NCBI GenBank assembly: GCA_030429365.1
Contig: JAUIEW010000015.1
Span: forward strand, 1 to 39,475
Length of the DNA: 39,475 bases
Source: Phycisphaerae bacterium
Lineage (GTDB): Bacteria; Planctomycetota; Phycisphaerae; UBA1845
Direction: 5' to 3'
Of this stretch, positions 1 to 8,418 are shown in pieces (position 1 is the stretch's first letter; each line of letters starts with the position of its first letter). A program made the translations under genes and the position numbers. Under the pieces are notes generated by a model. The model ran no database searches. It saw only the letters and a list, made by a program, of their open reading frames with translations, and had not been told where the DNA came from.

Positions 1-116
1 GAGAACTTGCACCCTTCACACGTGACCAGGTTGGTGTCGATGGCGCTGGGGAGGGCATCGGAACCGTGGCAATGCGGGCATGTCCATGTCATCTCGAGCA
101 TTGTGTCTCTCGTCAT
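1..116 (-). CDS. Zinc-ribbon protein, partial (cut by window edge)
   Basis: The minus strand reads an open frame from an ATG at 116 down to the window edge, so only the first 38 residues are visible. It has two CxxC knuckles, CPHC at residues 13-16 and CEGC at 33-36, spaced as in a small zinc ribbon. An alternative ATG lies five codons in. An AAAGGAGG tract lies about 20 bases upstream of the ATG, farther than ideal. Zinc binding is inferred from the Cys spacing. The rest of the protein and its role cannot be seen. Confidence 0.6.
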   Translation of the reverse strand, partial: MTRDTMLEMTWTCPHCHGSDALPSAIDTNLVTCEGCKF

Positions 117-473
117 GTTCGGCCCGATTGGTTCGACCTCCTTTGGTTCCATGAAACCTTTGCGGATCATATCACAGGTTTGCGCGTTTCAATGCTTCAT
201 TTTTTGAACGTCTCGGGCCTCAATTTGGGTTTAACCTATATCTTGTGTGGGTGATGTGCGCTGTTACATCTTGTTGGAAAAGGTTGTGGTTGAAGGTGGA
301 ACGACCGTTGGGGAATGTGCGGATGCACGATTCTATTTCACAAGTTGCCGAGAAATGTTGACCAATTCCTTTGTCCTCTCCCGATGAATCCATTACAAAG
401 ACACTCTGATAATTGGCGATTGGATGCGCTGTTATCAAACCCGTTTCAAACCCTACAGAATTGAAAAAACACG
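117..473. other. Intergenic region, divergent
   Basis: This 357-base stretch separates a leftward and a rightward gene, so it should carry both promoters. I see no convincing -35/-10 pair, hairpin or repeat. A minus-strand open frame crosses it (about 220-489), but it has no recognisable domain and overlaps the start of the next gene, so I do not call it. Confidence 0.4.
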
Positions 474-1043
474 ATGGACGAACGAACACGGATGTTCCGA
501 GTTTTGAGTAGCCTTGCCCTCGCGATGGTGGGTGGTGGGGGCATTCTCTTCTGGCTTGAACCTGATTCAGGCATCACCTTCACCCTGACGCCTTCCCAAT
601 ACGCTCAAAAAGCTGTGAGTTCCTGCCCGACGCTGACCCAGCCTTGGCGGGGCGTGACCATTGTGCCCATCGATTCTGTTGCATCAACGCGGACGCTGAC
701 GGCTGTCGGGCAGCGTGAAGACCTGCATTTTCTGGTGATGCCCGATGGGGCGGTTGTGGCCCAGAGCCTCTGGCTTTCACAGTCGAATTGGGACGTTTCG
801 GATCAAGGCACGGATGCGCCGATCATTCGAGTGGGCATGCACGTTCCTGGTGAGGGCGGAAAAATCGGAGCCGATCAGTTTGAAGGATTGCGGGCTCTTT
901 GGACGACGCTCAACGACCGCATCGGTCATTCGGGGGGTGTGATTCCGCTGAATCTGAAGTTTGCCGGAGCAGATGTGTTTGAAGGGTTGCAGGACACCAT
1001 CTCTGCCGATTTGCTCGATTTTCCCAGTCGGGCTAAAGGGTAG
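474..1043 (+). CDS. Membrane-anchored, catalytically degenerate amidase-fold protein (pseudoenzyme candidate)
   Basis: This 189-residue protein has one N-terminal hydrophobic segment (about 8-28) that anchors or exports it. By eye it aligns with the Amidase_2 domain encoded at 6821-7588. PWRGVTIVPIDS (57-68) matches RWREIVLHHS, DLHFLVMPDGAVVAQSLW (83-100) matches the GYHFVIGNG...SRW stretch, and IIRVGMHVPGE (117-127) matches IGICLVGNF. The zinc-binding HH is PID here, and the second His and the Cys of the DCPG motif have no counterpart, so hydrolase activity is unlikely. I infer an amidase fold kept for binding or structure. The ATG at 474 has no clear ribosome binding site; ATG 492 is the alternative. 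The stop codon lies inside a short tandem repeat. Confidence 0.6.
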   Translation: MDERTRMFRVLSSLALAMVGGGGILFWLEPDSGITFTLTPSQYAQKAVSSCPTLTQPWRGVTIVPIDSVASTRTLTAVGQREDLHFLVMPDGAVVAQSLWLSQSNWDVSDQGTDAPIIRVGMHVPGEGGKIGADQFEGLRALWTTLNDRIGHSGGVIPLNLKFAGADVFEGLQDTISADLLDFPSRAKG

Positions 1044-1077
1044 TCGGGCCAAAGGGTAGCAGTTCAGGCCAAAGGGT
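1026..1077. repeat. Short tandem repeat, AAAGGGT-containing unit, three copies
   Basis: The unit AGTCGGGCYAAAGGGT occurs at 1026-1041 and 1042-1057, and a looser copy (AGTTCAGGCCAAAGGGT) at 1061-1077. The first copy contains the stop codon of the upstream gene, so the repeat encodes its last residues. It lies in the gap between two convergent genes. No stem-loop is evident. Confidence 0.7.
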
Positions 1078-1273
1078 GACCGTGCCCGAATCCCGCCTCA
1101 ACAACGACTGAAGTGCAAGTCGGTTCACTCTTTGACAGGCTGGAGGTTGGCGTTTATCAGACGCGCCTGTCTTTTGCGCATTGGAGTCCCATGCGCATAC
1201 CGTCTCTACGCGGTATCGTAAGATTGTCTTGGAAACCCGGGCAGGCTTTCGTCCACCCTGCGTTCGATCCGGT

Positions 1274-1561
1274 CTAAGCGAACATGTCGATGCGGTCACC
1301 CAAGCCTGGGTGAGAAGCCGCCTGTCGCTCAGCCCTCTCGAACTCGTTTCCTGTTTCGACTTCGCGCTGCTGTGTGAACTGCTCGAAGTCTGTCGGTGTT
1401 ACGGCTTGGGCTGTCTCTGTTTTGTCCCTTGCGTCGTGCGGACGCACCCACATGGGTGGCGAACCCGCATCCTCGGGGAACGATGCCACTTGCCGGTCTG
1501 TCAATCGTGTCTGCTCGTTAGCTGCGGGGATTGCTCCCACTGCGTTAACCAACCCTACCAT
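1274..1561 (-). CDS. Small hypothetical hydrophilic protein
   Basis: The call rests mainly on the start. ATG 1561 is preceded by a very strong purine tract (AGGAGAGGAGGAG) at good spacing, which favours this start over the longer frame beginning at 1627. The 95-residue product is rich in Glu, Gln, Arg, Asp and Pro, with no signal peptide or membrane segment, and looks largely disordered. It ends GLGDRIDMFA. I do not recognise a family. Overlapping plus-strand frames at 1181-1618 and 1374-1643 lack comparable start signals. Confidence 0.5.
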   Translation of the reverse strand: MVGLVNAVGAIPAANEQTRLTDRQVASFPEDAGSPPMWVRPHDARDKTETAQAVTPTDFEQFTQQREVETGNEFERAERQAASHPGLGDRIDMFA

Positions 1562-1859
1562 CGCTCTCCTCCTCTCCTCTTTCAAATGTGGGCAACCAGC
1601 ACTGGGGGGCTGGATTGACCCAAACATACGCTTCCTTATTTGAGATATGATATCCCCCGCGAATGAACACTTGATTTTTCAAAAACCCTTCATCAATCTC
1701 GGCCCGCATAACCTCCAGAGTCCGCTTCACGCCCCCGTAAAGGCCGATAACTCCAGTCAAAACGGGCAGGTTCCGATATTAAACGCGAGTACCGCCGTTC
1801 TGCGCCGATTGTGATGATCGGACGCTGATTCCGTTATTGAGCGGTTGAAGGAGCCGTCC

Positions 1860-4800
1860 ATGGATTCCACGTATTTCGAAACGTTTGGATTGAATCGTCC
1901 TCCGTTTGAGGAAACGACCAGCGTCACGTTCTTCCACGCCAACTCCGCATGCGAACGCATCATGCAGGCCGTGAAAGAGCAGCTCAACAGCGGTGGGGTG
2001 TCGCTCATCAAAGGTGCGGACGGTTGCGGCAAGAGCATCCTCGCCCAGGCGATGGTGGCGCGGTTTAAGTCCGAGGCGCGGATTCTCTCGTTATCGGTTC
2101 CGCCACCCAACGCGACTCAAAAGCAGGCGAATCCGGGCCAGTCGGACATCGGTGGAACATCACGCCGTGGTATCGATCAGGTCGCCGGCGAAATCGTGGA
2201 GATCATCGCGGAGGCGACGGACAAAAAGTGCGCCGTCATCATCGATCAGGCGCAGCACCTTCTGACGGACGACCTTGTATCCCTGTACGAGCACATCGAT
2301 TCGGCCGGCAAACGTGGGCTGAAGCTTTCGGTTGTGCTGGTTGGCAGCGAAGCGATCGAGAACACGCTCCGAACAGACGAACTCAAGACGATCGCCGGCG
2401 CAGTGAAGCGACTTGGCGAATTGACCGCCATGCACGGGGCTGACACCGAAAACTACATCCTGAATCGAATGAGCGTCGCCGGTGCGAAGAACAAAAAGAT
2501 ATTTGCACGCAAGGCCATTCGGCGCATCGCTGAAATGACCGGGGGTGTTCCCAGAAAAATAAACGACTTAGCGAAGAGAGCCATGCACCACGCCGCCAAA
2601 GAAAAACAGACCAACATCACCGCGTCTATGGTTTCCAAGTGCGCCGCAGATTCGGGGCAGGAAGAAAACCAGCAGCAGCAATTACAAGAGCGTCCCAAGA
2701 TCTCATCCGGCAAAGTCGAAGGGATGGTCCGACAGCTTCAGGAGGCACTGGCCAAGATCCCGGCGACGGTCGGCGGCGGTACGGGTCAGGATCAAGACGA
2801 TGTCGCCCACACCCTCGAAGAATTGGCGGAAAGCACGGGAGAAGCCGATGCCCGTGCATCATCGCTCAAAGCCGCGATTCAGCGGGCGGAAGAGACGCAT
2901 GGCCAACTCGTTGACTTCGCGGATGCCCTTTCACGCATCGGTTCATCAACGGACGAACGCATCGAATTGTTGCTCACCAGTCTGGAGTCGGCTCAGCAGA
3001 TTCACGAAGAGTTGCAGCACATTGGCGATCAGGCCCAGGCGTTGATCGACGAGTCGCGCAATGTCGTCGCCGACGAGCATGACAAGATGCTTGCGCAGTT
3101 GGACGAATTGACCTGTCGGCGGGAAGAGCTGTCGAATGTTATCGATCAGTTCAAACACGAGCAGGAAGAGGCATTGCGCGACGCCCGACGGGAAGTCGAA
3201 GAGAAGGTCGCCATCATTCGCGACGAAATGGATGCGGCTGGCTCTGAATCCAAACGCGTCCTCGCCGATGCCGAACATGCACTGAAACGCGCCGAGCGCA
3301 ACCTCAAAGATACGTCGAACCTGGGTGAGCAGGTCGAGCAGTCGCTCAACGATGCCCGGCACTTGGAAGGGAATCTGTCCAAGACGTTTGCGCAGATTCG
3401 CCAGGACCTGTCGACCCATCGAGAAAATGCTGCGGCGGCCACCACTGCCCACGAGCAATGTCGCCAAGCCGCCATGGATGCGCGCAAGATCGCGGAAGAG
3501 ACAACAGCAGGCGCGGCGAAGCTGATCGAGTTGGACGCCCAAGCCAAGGCCCAACAGGAACAACTCGAAGGCTCCATCGAAAACGCCAACGCGACGGCTG
3601 GGCAAATTCACAAGCAGATCGAAGATGCCCGCCGGGAATTCGAAGAACGCCACGAAACGATTCACGACAGCATTCGCCAGGTTGGTGATGGTATCCAGGA
3701 GCGGTTGGCCGGCGGGATTCAAGAGGTTGTCCGGCTGACCGACAACGCAACGGACAAGATCAACCGTGCGGCGATCGCCATCGACGAGCAGAAGAACGAT
3801 TCGGTCAACGCGATCAAGACGCTAAGTGACGAATCGACAACCGAAATTCACTCGGCGCGGGATAAGTCAGCCAATTCGATCAAGACGTGTCGCGATGATG
3901 CGATGGATGCGATTCAGTCCGCCGGTCAGCAGATCGAAGCCCGCATCGCCGACAGCATCCGTCGCTATGAGCAACTCGTTGCGGCGGAAGATGCGGCGGC
4001 GAAGCGTGCAGAAGAAGCCACAGCCCACGCCAGCACGATGATGAACCGCGTCAGTCAAAGCGAAGCCAAGCTTGCCGAAACGCAGCAGTCGATCCTCAAT
4101 ATCGAAGCACTGGCGGCAGAGACCCTGGCATCGGTTCAGTCGCGTCTCAAGACGATGCAGGACTCGGTGAACGTTATCGTCGACAGCGGTGCGTCACGGG
4201 CCAAGATGATGCTGGACGAGTCGCTGGCAGCGTTCCAGGACGAAGCGCTCGGAATCTCAGAATCGCTGCGGAACTCGGCCACCGACATTCAGGACTCGAT
4301 GCAGTCGCAGGCGCAGGAGATTGGAGCCAACTTCGAAACCAGAAAGCATGCCGCTCAGGAAATCATCGATCAGTTCGCGGTGTCGGTTGACGAACTTGCC
4401 CTCAGCAAGATCACTCACGCCCGAGAAACCGTTGAGCGGATAGCGGCTGACGCCAAGTCGGCGCTTGAACAGCACAAGTCCAGCCTCATCAAGGATGTCG
4501 AAGCCCATGCGGCGAACTGCGATGTCCGGATGACGGAGCTGTCGCAGAGCAAGACCGATCAGGTCAGTCGTCAGATTCAGGAGCAGGGCGGTATCGCCAT
4601 CACCACGATTCAAAAGACCGCGACGGAATCGAAAGAAAACCTCAAGAATCTCTCACTCGAAATCGACAAGAAGTCCCGCGCCGCACTCGTGACGGTTGAA
4701 GACACGGCGATCGCAACGTCAGAACAGGCTGAGAAGCGGGTCAACACAGCCGCTCTCGCAGCCGCGAAAGCCATTCAGGACAAAATCGCCAGCGCCACCG

Positions 4801-6032
4801 AGACGGTCACAATCCTCGATGAGGCCATCGTCAGCGGTAACGACATGGTCGCCCACGCGGACGAGCGTCGCGAGAAGATCAACCAATTGATCCAAGAAGT
4901 CTGGGCGCTGACCAACACGACTGATCACCGCGCCCGTTCGCTTGAAGCACTGTCCACCAAAGCCAAGGCGTGCGAAGAGAACATCGGTTCGCTGGTCGAT
5001 CAAGCCGCCTCGCGCATCGTCGCCCTTCAGGATCAAAACCAGTTGGCCGACCAGAACGGCGCCAACCTCGCGTCGCAGCAGGAACAGGCCGAGACGCTGT
5101 CAGAAGAGCTTTCGAAGCAGTTGAACGTGGCCAAGTCGCTGCACGGTGAGTTGAACGAAGCGAACGCGGCTGGCAAGCAGATCGAAGCCAGCATGGCCGC
5201 CCACGCCGAGGAGATTCAAGAGCTTGTGGCGACGGCTGACGCGATCGTGAAAACCATTCGTGAAGACGACGAGCGGGCGGCAGAGATCAGTGCAAGCGTC
5301 AAGCACTCGGCTGGCATCGCGGAAAACGTCGAGAAGCGTCTCGGCGACTTGCAGCAGTCGTTGGCCGACCCGATCAGCACGATTCAAAACGCCCGCGCCC
5401 AAGCCGACGAACTCAACGAGTTGTGCCTGGCAGTCAAGCGCATCTTCAGGGGCGTGTCGCAAGCCAGTCTCGATGCCAATGAACGCATCAAGATGATGGG
5501 CAAGATGCTCAGCGCATCGCACAAGACAGCCGAAACCATGAAGCAGTGGGTGACGGAAGCGGAGCATTCACGCGAGCGACTCGAAGCGGCGATCAAGTCA
5601 GCCCCTTCAATCAACGACACGCATCCGGCGACCTTGATGCCCGATACGTCCGACTTTGTCGACAGCATTCCGTCACCGGTGGGCGCGAATGACTTGGCGG
5701 CTGTCACCAAAGTGGCGCGATCTGCGCCGCCGCAGCAGGCGCCCAAAACCGCATCGAACGGTCGCTCAGCAGGATCGAGCCAAGCCACAACATCGTCGAA
5801 ACCCAAGACGATCAAGTTTGAGGGTCCGGAAGCAGAAGATGTGGAGGAGCGGTTCGAGCCAGCCAGTACCGTGAAACGCGCGAATCAGCGGGCTGTCGCG
5901 ACCAATCCAAAACCGGCGAAGATCGATTCGGAAGAGACGTTCGAGCAGCCTCAGAAGCGAAATCGACTCAGCGCTGAAGACGTCCGCAGCCTCATCGAAG
6001 CCGCGAAGAAAAAGTCGTCGGCAGTTGGCTAA
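1860..6032 (+). CDS. ExeA/GspA-like AAA+ ATPase fused to a very long coiled coil
   Basis: ATG 1860 has AAGGAG six bases upstream, better than the TTG at 1845, and gives 1390 residues. Residues 1-270 form an ExeA-type ATPase: an N-terminal YFETFGLNRPPFE block, Walker A GADGCGKS (52-59), Walker B CAVIIDQAQHL (124-134) and the terminal GGVPRKINDLAKRAM block (228-242). The Walker B motif reads DQ where ExeA relatives have DE, so the catalytic glutamate is missing. Residues about 285-1240 are almost unbroken coiled coil, rich in Ala, Glu, Gln and Lys. The last 150 residues are low-complexity and end in a short basic helix. No membrane segment is seen. ExeA proteins act at the cell wall in secretin assembly; here a cytoplasmic scaffold or positioning role is only an inference. 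A strong terminator follows at 6089. Confidence 0.85.
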   Translation: MDSTYFETFGLNRPPFEETTSVTFFHANSACERIMQAVKEQLNSGGVSLIKGADGCGKSILAQAMVARFKSEARILSLSVPPPNATQKQANPGQSDIGGTSRRGIDQVAGEIVEIIAEATDKKCAVIIDQAQHLLTDDLVSLYEHIDSAGKRGLKLSVVLVGSEAIENTLRTDELKTIAGAVKRLGELTAMHGADTENYILNRMSVAGAKNKKIFARKAIRRIAEMTGGVPRKINDLAKRAMHHAAKEKQTNITASMVSKCAADSGQEENQQQQLQERPKISSGKVEGMVRQLQEALAKIPATVGGGTGQDQDDVAHTLEELAESTGEADARASSLKAAIQRAEETHGQLVDFADALSRIGSSTDERIELLLTSLESAQQIHEELQHIGDQAQALIDESRNVVADEHDKMLAQLDELTCRREELSNVIDQFKHEQEEALRDARREVEEKVAIIRDEMDAAGSESKRVLADAEHALKRAERNLKDTSNLGEQVEQSLNDARHLEGNLSKTFAQIRQDLSTHRENAAAATTAHEQCRQAAMDARKIAEETTAGAAKLIELDAQAKAQQEQLEGSIENANATAGQIHKQIEDARREFEERHETIHDSIRQVGDGIQERLAGGIQEVVRLTDNATDKINRAAIAIDEQKNDSVNAIKTLSDESTTEIHSARDKSANSIKTCRDDAMDAIQSAGQQIEARIADSIRRYEQLVAAEDAAAKRAEEATAHASTMMNRVSQSEAKLAETQQSILNIEALAAETLASVQSRLKTMQDSVNVIVDSGASRAKMMLDESLAAFQDEALGISESLRNSATDIQDSMQSQAQEIGANFETRKHAAQEIIDQFAVSVDELALSKITHARETVERIAADAKSALEQHKSSLIKDVEAHAANCDVRMTELSQSKTDQVSRQIQEQGGIAITTIQKTATESKENLKNLSLEIDKKSRAALVTVEDTAIATSEQAEKRVNTAALAAAKAIQDKIASATETVTILDEAIVSGNDMVAHADERREKINQLIQEVWALTNTTDHRARSLEALSTKAKACEENIGSLVDQAASRIVALQDQNQLADQNGANLASQQEQAETLSEELSKQLNVAKSLHGELNEANAAGKQIEASMAAHAEEIQELVATADAIVKTIREDDERAAEISASVKHSAGIAENVEKRLGDLQQSLADPISTIQNARAQADELNELCLAVKRIFRGVSQASLDANERIKMMGKMLSASHKTAETMKQWVTEAEHSRERLEAAIKSAPSINDTHPATLMPDTSDFVDSIPSPVGANDLAAVTKVARSAPPQQAPKTASNGRSAGSSQATTSSKPKTIKFEGPEAEDVEERFEPASTVKRANQRAVATNPKPAKIDSEETFEQPQKRNRLSAEDVRSLIEAAKKKSSAVG

Positions 6033-6088
6033 ACGAGTTGCCCGCAGTCGTCCGGGATCGTTGGCACAACCACGGCATGAATAGACTC

Positions 6089-6130
6089 AACTCCGTTTCG
6101 CCGAAAGTTCGGTGAAGCGGAGTTGTTTTT
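6089..6130 (+). terminator. Intrinsic terminator after the ATPase/coiled-coil gene
   Basis: A 17-base arm AACTCCGTTTCGCCGAA (6089-6105) pairs with 6108-6124, with two G-U type positions and a two-base loop, followed by GTTTTT. It sits 57 bases after the stop codon on the same strand. Confidence 0.85.
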
Positions 6131-6287
6131 GTATTCCCACGAATTGCGAGAAGCAGCTGTTGATCGGAGTCGGACTCCGCCAAGGTATTCGTCAATGTCA
6201 ATGCTGGAACGCTGTGACCGCAGATAAAGCGTGGTGGGATGACGCCCTCTGTCCTCAGGGGGCGGGGCTGAAACGACTAAGAGTTGG

Positions 6288-6536
6288 TTATCCGAATTCC
6301 GAATCCGACTCGCGGCACAGCATCGCGAGATCCTGATCGATGCGTTGCAGCATCTTGTCGATGCTCGTGGCTTCATCGTATCCGTTGGTGTGGATGGCCC
6401 GGCGGAGGCGCATGACTTTGGCCCAGCGAAGATCGGGAACGGCACTTAAGCGTTCTTTCCAGAATGCCAGTTCGTCTTCATCAATGTTTGGACGCAGTCT
6501 TGCGCTATGTGGCTCTTCTTGATATGGCATCAACAT
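6288..6536 (-). CDS. FlgM-like anti-sigma factor family protein
   Basis: The 82-residue frame starts at ATG 6536, with AGGAGG six bases upstream. Residues 36-70 read DLRWAKVMRLRRAIHTNGYD, then a helix with IDKMLQRIDQDL. This matches the C-terminal FlgM pattern R..KV..LR.AI..G.Y....I....L, the part that binds the flagellar sigma factor sigma-28. The N-terminal half is short and hydrophilic, as in FlgM. No flagellar genes lie nearby, so the target sigma factor cannot be named. The assignment is by motif only; another small helical protein is possible. Confidence 0.5.
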   Translation of the reverse strand: MLMPYQEEPHSARLRPNIDEDELAFWKERLSAVPDLRWAKVMRLRRAIHTNGYDEATSIDKMLQRIDQDLAMLCRESDSEFG

Positions 6537-6820
6537 CAACTCCCTCCTCTGGGTCGGCCCGTATTATCGTGCCATATGGGGGAAACTCATTACTGCTTTT
6601 TCTCTGGTTGTATTATCGTTCAAAAGCCCCATCCGACTGTACGCAAAACCGCGATGATCGGCATGGAGTGGGTCGTGAAAGCGCGTCCAAAAAACGGATG
6701 GTCGCATTTTGGCCGTCGTGCCGATATGCTCCTAAAGGCGGACTTGTCGGGCCAATCTGGTTCAAGATGGCGATGGTAAATGAGCCAAGATGGGAGATTG
6801 TTTTGTTGAAGGGTTCGAGC

Positions 6821-7588
6821 ATGATGGGTGTTGGAAAAGGACTAAAGTTGGCTGCAGGGTTCATTCTGATTTGCGGCGCGGTCGGAGGGTGTGCGGATCA
6901 GAAAAAAGGGATGGACCGTTTCTCCAAACCCATCTTCGCGACCAAGCCACGGCCCCGTAACCGGGTAATCCCGACGCCCGCTCCACCCCCTGTTCAGCAC
7001 TATGCCCAGCGACCGGTCCCGCGCCCCGCTCCCCGTCCTTTGCAGAGGCCTCAGACGGTGGTGGCCGAGCCAGGCTGGATTCCGCCCGGCGGGATCAAGA
7101 ATCGTTGGCGTGAGATCGTGCTGCACCACAGCGCGACGGCCAAGGGCGGCGCAGTCGCATTTGACCACGAGCATCGAAACGTTCGTAAGTGGGACGAACT
7201 CGGATACCATTTCGTCATCGGTAACGGTACGGACACCTATGACGGCAAGATCGAGGTGGGGTCTCGCTGGACGAAGCAAAAGACCGGCGCCCACTGCAAG
7301 ACGGGTGACAACTTCTACAACGAGCACGGCATCGGGATTTGCCTGGTTGGGAATTTCCAGAACACATCACCCACATCGGCTCAGATGGCCAGCGTCGACA
7401 AACTCGTCTTGTTCCTATCGCAACAATGCGGACTGTCGGCAGCCAACATCAAGAGTCACGGCGGCGTAACACACAAGACCGACTGCCCCGGGCGTCGGTT
7501 CCCTCTTTCAACGGTAAAGCGAAACTTAAGTCTGGCTCAGTCAAAGATGCAGACCGACATGTTGGCCACCGCCAACGTGGGGCGCTAG
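6821..7588 (+). CDS. N-acetylmuramoyl-L-alanine amidase (Amidase_2), lipoprotein
   Basis: This family cuts the amide bond between N-acetylmuramic acid and the peptide stem of peptidoglycan, using zinc. ATG 6821 (AAGGG about 10 bases upstream) gives 255 residues with a lipoprotein signal ending VGGC (Cys24), so the protein is probably tethered to the envelope. A Pro/Arg-rich linker (41-80) follows. The catalytic domain runs from about 95 to 235. Likely zinc ligands are His102 in LHHS, His213 in SHGG and Cys222 in DCPG. YHFVI (129-133) and GICLVGNF (172-179) are family blocks. The open frame extends upstream to 6464, but that part lacks a signal sequence and overlaps the FlgM-like gene region. 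A degenerate relative lies at 474-1043. Confidence 0.88.
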   Translation: MMGVGKGLKLAAGFILICGAVGGCADQKKGMDRFSKPIFATKPRPRNRVIPTPAPPPVQHYAQRPVPRPAPRPLQRPQTVVAEPGWIPPGGIKNRWREIVLHHSATAKGGAVAFDHEHRNVRKWDELGYHFVIGNGTDTYDGKIEVGSRWTKQKTGAHCKTGDNFYNEHGIGICLVGNFQNTSPTSAQMASVDKLVLFLSQQCGLSAANIKSHGGVTHKTDCPGRRFPLSTVKRNLSLAQSKMQTDMLATANVGR

Positions 7589-7682
7589 CATCCTCAGGTT
7601 GCTGAATGCCATCGCGGGGCCAAACGGTTGGCTCGGCGGGTTCGCCAAGCCGTGCATCCAGTTTGACACTACACGCGAAACA

Positions 7683-7727
7683 GGGGGAGGCGGGCGCTGC
7701 GGTGTCTGCTCAGGCCCCCTCATTTTT
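7683..7727 (+). terminator. Probable intrinsic terminator after the amidase gene
   Basis: A GGGGG run at 7683-7687 can pair with CCCCC at 7715-7719, with further GC pairing inside, and TTTTT follows at 7723-7727. The loop is long (27 bases), so the call is moderate. Confidence 0.45.
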
Positions 7728-7880
7728 GACGCAGAATCGATGTTGGTCGCGGCGACATTATCGGACAACTGGACAGTGACCAAGATGTATAATCGATCAT
7801 ATCGGAAGTTCTAAACCGCACCCCGATCGCTTCCGATGTGTAGAACAATAGGAATCTGCGGAATGCGAGGAACTCGGTGA

Positions 7881-7909
7881 TTGTCTTGCCTTCGTGGGCG
7901 GCATAACTT
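7881..7909 (+). promoter_or_regulatory. Possible sigma-70-type promoter for the small lipoprotein gene
   Basis: TTGTCT (7881-7886) and TAACTT (7904-7909) are separated by exactly 17 bases, about 75 bases upstream of ATG 7983. Both hexamers match the consensus at about four of six positions. Promoter rules in this lineage are poorly known. Confidence 0.3.
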
Positions 7910-7982
7910 AGCCTCTTGACGGTGACCGCGCTTTCGCCGCGTTCGACAAGCCATCAACCGCAATACATCAGGAGCATACACA

Positions 7983-8213
7983 ATGGCAAAGCGAGGCAAG
8001 AATCGCATGAAGAGAAAGGCATTGGCCGCTCTTTTCGTGGGTGGTAGCGTTCTTCAGCTCGGATCGTGCGATCCAACCGTTCGCAGCACACTGCTGACTG
8101 GTTTGGAAGCGACGGCCAGCACGCTTACGCAGACATTCATCACGGCCTACTTCACCGGATTGCAACAGGACATCGACGGTGGGTCGTCGTCAGGTCTGAC
8201 GACAACGCCATAA
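7983..8213 (+). CDS. Small predicted lipoprotein or secreted protein
   Basis: The 76-residue product starts at ATG 7983 with AGGAG about 8 bases upstream. It has a basic start, a hydrophobic core (12-27) and a lipobox-like LGSC with Cys29. The mature part is 48 residues, Thr- and Leu-rich, with an amphipathic helix (LLTGLEATASTLTQTFITAYF) and a Gly/Ser tail. No known domain is recognised. It is a single-gene unit with its own terminator just downstream. Confidence 0.7.
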   Translation: MAKRGKNRMKRKALAALFVGGSVLQLGSCDPTVRSTLLTGLEATASTLTQTFITAYFTGLQQDIDGGSSSGLTTTP

Positions 8214-8355
8214 GCTTCGGTCGCAGCAGACGACTGCGCCTCGGCAGGTCACCGTCTCTTGACGATCAAGGTGCGCCACTGCCCGCTCGCGTTTGCTGGC
8301 TGACTTGATTCCTGCGTCTTCGGCTGAACTGCCAGGACAAACGAACGAAACCCCA

Positions 8356-8382
8356 AGCGTAGCCTGTCGGCTGCGCTTTTTT
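8356..8382 (+). terminator. Intrinsic terminator
   Basis: AGCGTAGCC (8356-8364) pairs with GGCTGCGCT (8369-8377) around the loop TGTC, with one G-U pair, and a run of six T follows from 8377. It ends the 7983-8213 transcript before the convergent operon. Confidence 0.85.
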
Positions 8383-8418
8383 CATGCGCCGATGTTGGCT
8401 GGCGCATGGCGACATGTT

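Larger units (their letters stand above)
7589..7982. other. Intergenic region with terminator and possible promoter
   Basis: This 394-base gap separates two rightward genes. It holds a probable terminator (7683-7727) and a possible promoter (7881-7909), listed separately. A 71-residue plus frame at 7599-7814 crosses the terminator and has no recognisable features. Confidence 0.5.

Noticed and set aside
220-489. 89-residue minus-strand frame upstream of the pseudo-amidase
   Set aside because: No start signal or domain, and it overlaps the start of the better-supported gene.
1545-1760. 71-residue minus-strand frame
   Set aside because: It runs through the strong ribosome binding site of the 1274-1561 gene and has no supporting signal.
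2946-3722. 258-residue minus-strand frame opposite the coiled-coil gene
   Set aside because: Leu/Phe-rich antisense of Glu/Gln/Lys coiled-coil codons, a known artefact.
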